Origin: Varroa destructor
Taxonomy: Eukaryota; Arthropoda; Arachnida; Mesostigmata; Varroidae
Length of the DNA: 64,000 nucleotides
NCBI RefSeq assembly: GCF_002443255.2
Contig: NW_019211455.1
Span: forward strand, 37,043,472-37,107,471
Reading direction: 5' to 3'
The notes beneath the pieces were generated by a model that saw only the letters and a program-made list of their open reading frames with translations, did no database searches and was not told the origin of the DNA. Shown piece after piece: positions 54,739 through 64,000 of the stretch (positions are counted from its first letter, which is position 1; each line of letters opens with the position of its first letter). A program made the position numbers and the translations under genes.

Positions 54739-56616
54739 CTGTGATATAGTCTCCGATCCGCGCAGGATGAGCCAACATGATGAGCTCAGACATCAACAAA
54801 CAAGACGATACAATTATAAAGGCAGACCGATAGACTCGTTCTACCCAAGACGGAAAGATAAAGAAAAAAAAATAAGAGCTATCATTGATAATCCAACAAT
54901 GAAAACCTCTATATACATATATATATATATATACCGCGGCTTCTCTTCCCCCATTGCAATCGTAGTCAGGCAAATTAAGTTCTCTTGAGATCAAGAAATG
55001 TATGTAATGTGTATTCTGGTCTTTCGTATTTCTTAGTTTATGTAACTAGCGTTAACGTCCTAGCGAATCAGTGACTTTATTATCGATGCGTTAAATCTTA
55101 ATAGAGAAAGAATACTATGACACACGATGGAACCGAGTACTAAAAGATTTATAATAATGGTCAGTGCTCTTTTGTGCAAAAACTAGCAGAAACAGCAGGA
55201 TCGAGAAATACAAACAATGATTTATTCTACTCCACAAATTTTAATAACAATTATTATTACTGTTCTTGTTATAATTATATTTTTGAATGGCGATTGCAAC
55301 TATTAGTTCTCAGGATTGAACTGTGTGGGCGAGCTAAACGTGATAAAAAAGGAAAGAATCCTTTAGTGTTAAATAGCTGTTGAAAGTGGCGTGAGAATGC
55401 AGAAGGTTGACATTAGAGTACCTTAGAAAAACCGTTTGTGTGGAGCATCTTGTGCGGACGACATCCAGCCTAACGATATACACCATGGTAGCACGCGAGT
55501 TTGTGACGATGCCTTGTACTTCTTTATTGTCATGTTGGCTTTTGGCATTTGCCGCTCTTGCAAATTATAGGAATTTACAAACGGCGAAAGAGAACGGGGC
55601 CGAAATTACAGTACTTGACAACTCCCTGGAAAATCTGGTGTGATAGATAGTTCTTGATTATCGCAAACCATAAGCTACAACAACGACAGCCATGAAAGAA
55701 TACATAAAGAAGAGGTTTATCAATGGGAGTTTATTCCCATTAGAAGCCGGGACCATCGTTAACAACCATGCAAATACGAAGTTTATTGATTAATAACGCT
55801 GAGTGAAAGCCGGCACTGAAATCGAAAACATCAACAACAGATGTTAAACAAGACGCACACGAAAGCGTCATGTATCAACGATACAACATCAAACGCCGAG
55901 GCACAGGTCCACAGATACGATGCAAGCCGTGCAGAGCGGCCAATGCCGAATGTGCTTTTAAAAGGCCAATAGCAGTGGACAAAGCCAGTTACCGAGAGAA
56001 CGACAGAGAGAGAGAGAGAGAGAATGGTGATGGTGACGATGATGCTAATGATTACCTTCATATTAGAGATCAGCGTAGCTATCCAAACACTCCGAGAGTG
56101 CTTGGATCACCGATATAGCATATACCTGAATCTGTCGATAAATAACACCTATATAGTGTCAACGAGTCGGGCGGAATTTATGGATTATTGTGTTTGCGTC
56201 TGCGCCTGTGTGTACGCATACACACACACACACATACAACAGAAACACAAACATACCTATATACATAGGTATATATTATATCTAGGCAGGTGGCTATACA
56301 GCGTCAAGTGACTGAAGTAATATGTAATTGTGGTATATGATTAGTACCGCTAATAGTACTACTACGCAGGCCCAAAAAGTGTCTAGAAGCGGTTAGACAT
56401 TATTGCTGGTAACCAGTGAAAAGACAAGCCCTGCTCGCTAGGGGGCTGTGTACGCGGTCAGGGTCATGACAACAATCACATACATATATATATACATGAA
56501 AATTGGATGAATCGGCTGGTTTGTACCTGCGTGTGGCGACCTGCCAGGCGACCAGCCTATGAAGATCTTCTGTTGCATGCTCTTGTACAGATCCAGGTTC
56601 CTTTTTTTTTTTATAA

Positions 56617-56641
56617 CGACGACGACGACGACGACGACGAC

Positions 56642-56680
<39 letters not shown>
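56617..56680. repeat. Compound CGA/TGA triplet repeat
   Basis: About nine CGA-type units switch directly into about twelve ATG/TGA units. The compound structure suggests CGA to TGA change (CpG decay) followed by re-expansion. The minus frame reads His/Arg runs, a by-product. Confidence 0.95.
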
Positions 56681-57318
56681 TGATGATGGTGATGATAAAT
56701 GAGGAAATCTCGAATGAAGAAAGATTGTTCGTGTATTTCATGAAAAATCATTTCAAACGCTTGACTTAGTGTGACAAAATCGATTCAAATACAGACGGTT
56801 GGACCGAAAGGTGGGCTTACTATCGACTGGCAATACTGTTGCGTGTGTATGAATGACCAATAGGTATCAACATCAAGAATAAGACGACGGACAAAAACGT
56901 AGCAGTAGTTTATACAGTCCTGGCTAATAGGCCCTTCTCAGGAACTAATAGGAGCGCCGACGCTACCTATGCCCCGATGAAGGAATAATGTCGCGATGAA
57001 GTTCGACACTTACGATATTATCAAGATGAGGAAGAAAAGTGGAAAAACATACAGATGTTATCGATAACTTGATATACGATAACAAACATAGATGGTAATG
57101 ATGATGACGATAACGCAAGTATATATACGAACATATGCATAAATATATAAACATACACAATATATCGATTCCGACAAATGTTTGCAACAAGAAAGAAAAA
57201 AGAAACTGATTTCTAAGCAGCAACAACAACTGGCTTATCCGTAGAATAGCACAACAATAAGCTACACTATATAATGATATCGTCTATGTGTGTTCATCTT
57301 GAGCAGTATATATGGATA

Positions 57319-57346
57319 ATATTATTATTATTATTATCATCATCAT
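57319..57346. repeat. ATT/ATC triplet repeat
   Basis: ATT units pass into ATC units in a short compound repeat downstream of the kinase gene. Confidence 0.9.
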
Positions 57347-57487
57347 GGGGAAATAATCTATAATCCATCAATCTGTCATGGTTCATTTAAGTCTGAGTGC
57401 ATCCTTGTTGTTCGTTGCGTGTTAGTTTACCTGGCGTCTGGCGGGTCACTGCAACAGTGACGACGATAACAATAGTACTAATAACAG

Positions 57488-57507
57488 CAACAACAACAAC
57501 AACAACA
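57488..57507. repeat. (CAA) triplet repeat
   Basis: About seven CAA units. Low complexity, no coding signal. Confidence 0.9.
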
Positions 57508-59981
57508 ATGACAGCGACTACGAAGATTTGAAAGCGTGATAATGATAATCATTATTATCATCATCATCATAGAAATCGCACAGTTTGGGGTGCGATTGCG
57601 ACAGGGGTAGTGCCTCAAAATCTGAGAGACAACTCGGTCTTCGTACAAACAAACAAACAAATCCCGCAAAAATGCAGGGGAGTATTTCACCTTTCTATGC
57701 ACACTTCATCGCTTATTACCTCGGCCTTTACTCGGCGATTTCTTATTGCAGAATTTGCCTTCTTTCCGTCTTTCGAAACAGAGGCAGTCCTCCATGTGGT
57801 AGAAAAACTTCACCACCGACGTTGTCATTAGAAAAAGTTTGCGTCATTGTTTAGTGGTAATGTGTCTGAATATGAACCTTGAGGGTACATGTGAGTTATT
57901 TCTGTCCTAGGTTTAAGGCTTAATAAACAAAATGCGCTTGTCAAAGAGGGTGAAGGGGATTCAGCCATTCGATGCAATGATGTCCCTAATGGCGGTTCCG
58001 GGCGTAGAACTTGAAACATTTGATTAATTTAACAATCGTTTTGGTCGTTCTAGCATGATGATCAGCGATACACCTATGATTTTATGATTGTAAGGTTCAT
58101 GCAATGTAACATAAAGCGAAGTTGTGGCTTTCGGGAGAGTCATACAGGTACGGCGGGGCGGCGGGGGCAATCGGGATATGGAAAACGAGGTGATGCTTAT
58201 TTTGAGAAAAATCATGTGAACAAAGACAAGATGGCAAGTAAATGGTGTCACTGATACTGATCGTGAGATGATTATACACGATATATATATATTCACTTTA
58301 TTGATGCATATGGCAACGGTAGTCAATTAGGAGCAGAAATTAAATGGGAGAGAGTTGTGTGTAAGATGGTGTTTAGCGGTTTGTGCATATTTGTCTGCGA
58401 CAAAAATAAAGCAGAACAAATCTGAATAGTGTGTAGCAGACGATCGGAAATAATGATGCTCTATATTGAGGATAACAATAAGGATGTTGTCTCTTTTTCA
58501 GTTAAGGCTCCTGCCAACCCACAGTCTCTCCGGGGATGGCAAGAGACTTTTTATGCTATATACGCATTCATACATTCTTACATAATGATAATGCTGATGA
58601 AAACCAATAAATATAAATAAATCACGCAAGCATGCCAATGAGAGTGATAATGATGCTATGAGAAAGCGTCGTATGTACGAGTGATATTCTAACAAGGCGA
58701 TATGCCGGTGCCCGTAAACCGTCGCTTTGTCCTCTGCGATATAGGAGAGAGACCGGCGAATTTTATAAAAAGAGTGGCTTCCGATTTCGTCAGTAGACGC
58801 ATTATCATAGGCTTAGCATATATACACTACAAGGAAAAGAGAACACCTAAGCGAGCGGGAGCTAGATAGCGAAAGAAGAAATAAAACTTTTCATATTTTT
58901 CATTTCAAAATGCAGAGAAAGAGGGAAGAACCCCAATCGTTTAAATAGGAGAACCCGAATGCTCCGTGTGGCGATATCTAGTGAGTGGAAAACCCAAAAA
59001 ACTATGTATTTCGTGTTCAAATTGCGCGCTCGTCATTGTGTCGCGGTAACACCGACCCACAGCAAAAGCCATTTCGTCAGTTGTTTGTTTCTAATAATAT
59101 GGGCAACTGATATGATCAGTGTATCAGAGTTGTACTACGGGTAAAAAATAGAAAAATTATTGAACGAAGGGGTTTCTGTCAAAAATTTGTTCACGTTAAA
59201 CAATTTTCTGTTACAATGGTACTATACGTAGATTTTTCGAAAAATATACTTGACCATATATTTACTGTGTGCATAATTAATTATAACTGATGGTGGTGAT
59301 CGAAAATAGCGTTGATACTTCCGACGTTCCGCTGGACACCAACAGCACTATGGCAATACTATCTTTTGTATTGCGATCAATTATTATTAATATATTTTCT
59401 ACATTTCTTTGTTACGGACCAAAAGTTGTCCCTTTCATGTTGAATGCTGGTGACTGATTGATTGATTGATCATATGGAACCATAGCACAGACTTGACTAC
59501 GTCTGTTACTATAATATGGAATAGTAATTATAATCATGTTAATGATAATGCAGTGGCATAGTTGTAAAAAAAAAAACCGCACGCCTGACACGATCCGTGT
59601 ATCGAATGTGAACATATCGCCACACGGACTGCTACCGGATTGTATACAGATATACATTAGTGACGCTGCGATATGGATGTAATGTTGACGGAGATTTCAG
59701 GTTGGAGGATGGAAACACGCTTACATTTCTCGAAGGTGGTGGAGTTTAAGAAGCCTGACTTTTGCGAGACGGAACCTGAAGTTGCTGGTAGTCTAGGTGG
59801 TTAAAATAACGGTAATGATAATGATGTAAACGAAATATTGGCCAACTAAAGTGTGCGATGAAATGGTTGATGTGCAGGGTGAGCGACAAAGGGGCTTTGA
59901 GTCGTAAGGGAACAAACAGGCGGAAAACCTGGCGTCAGGACAGAGAAAGGTACAAGGGCTCAGGCAACCGCAACGATAGAA

Positions 59982-60010
59982 CGTCGTCGTCGTCGTCGTC
60001 GTCGTCGTCT
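59982..60010. repeat. (GTC) triplet repeat, about 9 units
   Basis: About nine GTC units. The plus frame reads poly-Ser by coincidence. Confidence 0.95.
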
Positions 60011-61109
60011 TCGGTTGCGTTTGTCTGCTGTGTTACTGTAGACAAAAAACAAACAGAAGAATAAGGGCAAGGTGTCAAACAGGACTGATGAGACTATAAA
60101 TGAGGCGTCGTGTGTCTCTTAAACATCAGAAATGGCCTGACGAAGGCAGCGCTGCAGTGACTCAGTCAGAAGGACGGTATTGGAACAGGTTGGAAGAGAC
60201 TACCTTCAAAATAGATCCGTTCTCTGCGCGTTGATGAAACGCACTCTAGTAAATAGCACGAGTTGGAGTTGAACAGAGAGGAGCCTATATGCTCTCCTCG
60301 TTTTAACCGTCGTTGCCGTCTATCATTATTACTGCTATTGTCAGTTGTTGCAACGTCAGCAGCAATAACGATGAGTAAAAAAAACAATACTGATTCAATG
60401 ACAATAGAACAATTTGCGATAAATTTGTAAATAGAAGTTAATCAAACCGGTGAACCTTTTGGCTATTTTTGGTGTTTATCCGGCTTTCACTTATACAATC
60501 AAAAAAAACTCTCCTCCAATGCTGAATACATTATTTGAATACGGTCGTTGTCATCCATCCACCTGACAAAAAAAACACATCCCCCACCATGGTACTACAG
60601 GTGCAACTGCTACCAAATTATTTCGATGGTACATATTTTTACTTTGTACTCTGTATTATATTTATTCAGATCGTTTCTGTACAAGATAATGATGCAAAAA
60701 GCGACAGCTATAGAAACAGTAACAACATCAAACCAATAATACAGTATGTGACCCGGATTTTGAATACCTGAAGCATCAATGCAAATAAAATGTACAACAG
60801 TTAAACTCCGCATTGCTGACGGAGTAAAGGTGAAGAATTTACAAAATCGTGTTTTTACTTATTTCGCATGTGTATTAGCTCATCAATAATAGCCATATGT
60901 GTATATTAGTACCCAAAAGAGTGTAATAAACTTACTGTACTAGCTATAATCGTGTGCCTTGTTCGTTTTGGGAACAAGTCGTTAAAAATCCCAGCAATCT
61001 CCTGCACATAACTCGATAACCGTGAATATGGAAGCGCACTCAAAGGATAAGCTTAGCTTTAAAGACGGGTGGGCATGTGCGGTATTTCCTTCTGGTGAAG
61101 TTGTTCCAT

Positions 61110-61130
61110 CCCCCCCTCCCCCCCTCCCCC
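61110..61130 (-). other. G-quadruplex-prone run on the minus strand
   Basis: The plus strand has C runs of 7, 7 and 5 separated by single T bases, so the minus strand carries G5, G7 and G7 runs separated by single A bases. Four G3 tracts with short loops are available. Structure formation is predicted from pattern only. Confidence 0.5.
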
Positions 61131-61299
61131 ACCTCCTGGAATCCAATATGGAGTATACATCTAGTTGTACAAGTGAATTGGTACACACCTTACTCTGAGC
61201 CAAAAATAAGCTGATAAGTGGCCAGTAGGGGGATCGGAGTGTTGTCCACGATGCTATTGTTACTTTAAGCATTATTTTGTCCAGCTAACTGCTCTAGCC

Positions 61300-62935
61300 G
61301 TCCTACTGCTATCACAGACCAGCTGTACGGTTTTGTTGATCTGTATTTCTCTGCAAAGTGTCTGCTGTGCTGATGGTGGCAGTGGAACCAGGCCGCTGCT
61401 GCTGCTGCTGCTGCTGCTAGGGCACAGAGCTTCATGTAACGTATGCAGCTGATGACGACGACGACGACGACGAATGCTGTGTGCGTCGTCAGCTTGAGAC
61501 CCACCAACATCCTTTGTTATCGATGATCGTTGTTACCGGTTGTGTGAAGATGTAGTGAGATGGTAAGTCGTACTATATATATGTATACTATACGATTTTA
61601 GTGGCTGTCCGAAAAGCTTCTTTCTGCTCACGACCGACTGACTGACTACTCGCCCAGCAGCCTTACCGGTATCGCTCACTCTCGCCAATGAACGTGGATG
61701 GGACATGCAGCTCGGGTCATTTCGTTGCTGCTACTGCTGCTGCTGCTGCTGCTACGCAGCACGTCAACAGACGCCAGTCAGCCAACACAGCAGTCGCTAA
61801 ATATTCGTCGACGGCGATGCGGCGGCGGCGGCGGCGGCGGCCGCAGTCGGACCAGGCAACGCAACCGGCAGCAGACAGCCACTAGCAGCCCGACAATTCA
61901 CAGCAGCGGTACACGGCCGTTTACTCATTCGCTTGCGGACATTGAAATGGCGACATACATGCGCACGTCTTGTTCGGCTGCTGCCGCTGCTACTGTTGTT
62001 ACCTGGATCGCTTCGGAATCAACAACAACAACAGCTGCCGCCGCGGCATTTGGCCGTGGTTGTCGCTGCCATCGCAATGCCGCTGCTGGTGACGTTGCCT
62101 GTTGACTTCGTTACTGCCACACTACGCCCGTCACAGTAGTGGTAGTGGCCTGTGGTAAGCCTACTCGGCTGGCGCAGTTGAGAACACGACCCAGAGTGCG
62201 ATGCTGCCGTGCGCTGCCAGCGCAGGAGCAGCTGCAGGCGCGAATTAAGTCCGCCAGCCAGTCTCACTCTTTAGTCAATCGCCTGCGTGAGCCAAACGAC
62301 GAATACGATGTAAGGAGAAACGGTTGTCGACCCGTTGATCGGACTGTTTCACTCTCCTGACGCCCTACACGACCATCGTCACTATTACGTGCTACACGGC
62401 AATGATCGCATTCGGGTCTGAGAGTAGGCCATATTGAGATTGTACCGCAAACACCTGTTCGTGTCTGCAGAGCGGGCGGACGGATAGATCTACAAACAAG
62501 CAGGCATACTTGCATAAGAACAAGGAATGTTTGCTGAAAGAACAGTAGAGGGATAGATGGACGGGTGGACAAACAGAGAAAGAAGAACAAATAATTTTTC
62601 GCCTTTGTTCTTGATTGTGATTTGCTGTTATTCTAATACGTGAGAATGCCATCGTTGCCGCTGCTGCCGCCTCGTTGACTACAGCTAAATCTCAGTGTGG
62701 TCGATCAGTCCGCTGCAGGCCCTTTGGCAATGGCCAGGCCCATTGGTACTGGCCAGGACCGCTGGTAATGCGCGCCAACTCTTGGCCCTCTGTTACGCAT
62801 AAAGTACCGGTATCGCAGGGATACAGGAAACATCGCATAAACTTCGCTCTGTTGTTAACGAGCTGTCGTATAGCCGTGAATGGAAACGACGACAACCGCC
62901 GTAAGCGACGCGGGCGATAGGGCCTTTCAGATTTG
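61300..62935. other. GC-richer triplet-repeat patch, possible 5' region of another gene
   Basis: Contains GCT (61395-61419), GAC (61454-61472), CTG (61725-61754) and GGC (61820-61840) repeats and a TATA-like stretch near 61575. Base composition resembles the region upstream of the kinase gene (45.6-48.1 kb). Open frames here begin in repeats (a poly-Leu, signal-peptide-like start near 61698) and show no family similarity. A promoter or 5'UTR of a gene beyond the right edge is an inference. Confidence 0.3.
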
Positions 62936-64000
62936 CAATATCTTTTAGTTAATCGATTCTATGCAAGTAGACAGATTTAGCCGATCAAGAAATTGACTGC
63001 GCAATAGCTTTAACGATCGACTGCATATACAGGGCACCGTTGGCAATCATGTTGTGGAAATTATTTAAATCTAATAACTAATGGAAAGCGGGGGGCATTT
63101 TCGGTAAGATCTGCATATTATGATGCATCAATAAAATTATTCAGGAAGCTTTACCAATACACGTTCAACCGTGTGAAACAAAGCTGAGATTTCTAATGAA
63201 ACTAATTTATTTTTCATTAAAGATATTCAGTATAATACAATTACTACTGGTGTGTGGCTCGAAAACGAAGGACTTCGGTGTTTTTCGCGGCCCTTTTGTA
63301 ATACGTCATAATGCAACTAGCGAATGCAACTTTAGATTACGCCGCAGCTTGGTATGGGGGTAAAGTTCCATAATGGAAATGCACCCAAACACGTTATCTT
63401 GCATGTCATATCGTCGTAGAGTTGTACTGATTTGGTTGACGAAAGAGTCTTCCTATTCTTGGTAATAAAATGATGCCTGATGACGAGACGCCGTTCGGCA
63501 GCCTTCTAGCGATCCCATACATTTGTGTCGTTGATCGGTATGCTGCTATTCGTAAGTAGACTAAATAAGCAAACGATCACAGGGTACAACTTAGTTAAAG
63601 AACGTCCCCTGATCTAAATCAAGCTACCTCGTTGAGTTTCTTTTTCGATAAGGCGGGAAACGGCCGGGAATCTTTAGAAGCTATTTCGACTTTTTTTCTC
63701 ACTGTCGTTAGAAAATTCTACCTTGTCCCCTTGAGTAATGCCTCAAGATAGACCTACCAGCTTAGAGAGTTGCATTTGACCGACCCTGTTATTGACAGCC
63801 AGTGTCTTCAATAGCGCTGGCAAGAAACGAGCTGTAAGCCTGGTTTCTTCTTTGTTTTGACGCCATACCAATAAATATAGAAGATTTCCGAGATTTCACT
63901 TATGCTCAGTTTTCTCATCGATGGCGCGTCTTGCAGAACCGTACTGTTTTCAATGAAGATTTTCATGCCGCCGTCACAGATAAGCTTTACAATATATCGG
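62936..64000. other. Right-edge stretch, nothing recognised
   Basis: AT-rich, without microsatellites or coding signal visible. It may belong to an intron or intergenic DNA. Confidence 0.5.

Larger units (their letters stand above)
54739..61090. other. Region downstream of the kinase gene, no gene recognised
   Basis: The kinase 3'UTR lies at the left. The first canonical AATAAA I noticed on the plus strand is near 57922, so the 3'UTR may be long. The stretch is AT-rich with many di- and trinucleotide repeats and short open frames without domains. I found no splice-bounded coding segment. Confidence 0.5.

Noticed and set aside
61698..62105. Apparent secreted protein with a poly-Leu start
   Set aside because: The Leu run is a CTG repeat; the rest is low complexity from other triplet repeats.

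Overview
This window is eukaryotic nuclear DNA. It is AT-rich, with spliceosomal introns, long non-coding stretches and transposon relics, and it shows no operon structure. The two genes I can identify, CHERP and an MNK/Lk6-type kinase, are both metazoan. An arthropod is the best guess, perhaps a mite-like chelicerate because the predicted kinase (541 aa) is much shorter than insect Lk6, but species assignment is low confidence.

Minus strand, about 3.75-42.34 kb: a complete CHERP-type gene (calcium homeostasis endoplasmic reticulum protein, a U2-snRNP-associated SURP/CID/G-patch factor). I rebuilt it from 12 coding exons. Every junction agrees in phase and the sum is 2,523 nt, or 840 codons plus stop. 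The domain order is SURP, Gly/Pro/Met-rich linker, CID, Pro-rich linker, conserved LPAGLM block, RS-like segment, G-patch and conserved C-terminus. One intron uses a GC donor. One intron is about 25.4 kb and holds a mariner relic, a perfect palindrome and exon-like plus-strand segments. A second mariner relic lies in the 6-kb first intron.

Between the genes, 42.34-48.09 kb: CHERP (minus) and the kinase (plus) are head-to-head. The interval contains a tetranucleotide microsatellite of about 1.7 kb, a non-LTR retrotransposon relic with a nearby hairpin, and a GC-richer, triplet-repeat-rich stretch that probably holds the kinase promoter and 5'UTR.

Plus strand, 48.09-54.74 kb: a two-exon MNK/Lk6 kinase gene with the diagnostic DFD motif in place of DFG, the MNK cysteine cluster and a C-terminal MAPK docking motif. 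The long open frame over the second exon begins inside the intron, so its apparent hydrophobic N-terminus is read-through.

54.74-64 kb: no further gene identified. The stretch is dense in microsatellites, and a GC- and triplet-rich patch at 61.3-62.9 kb resembles the area upstream of the kinase, so it may be the 5' region of another gene. The two genes share a broad theme (RNA processing and translational control), but nothing here shows that they work together.
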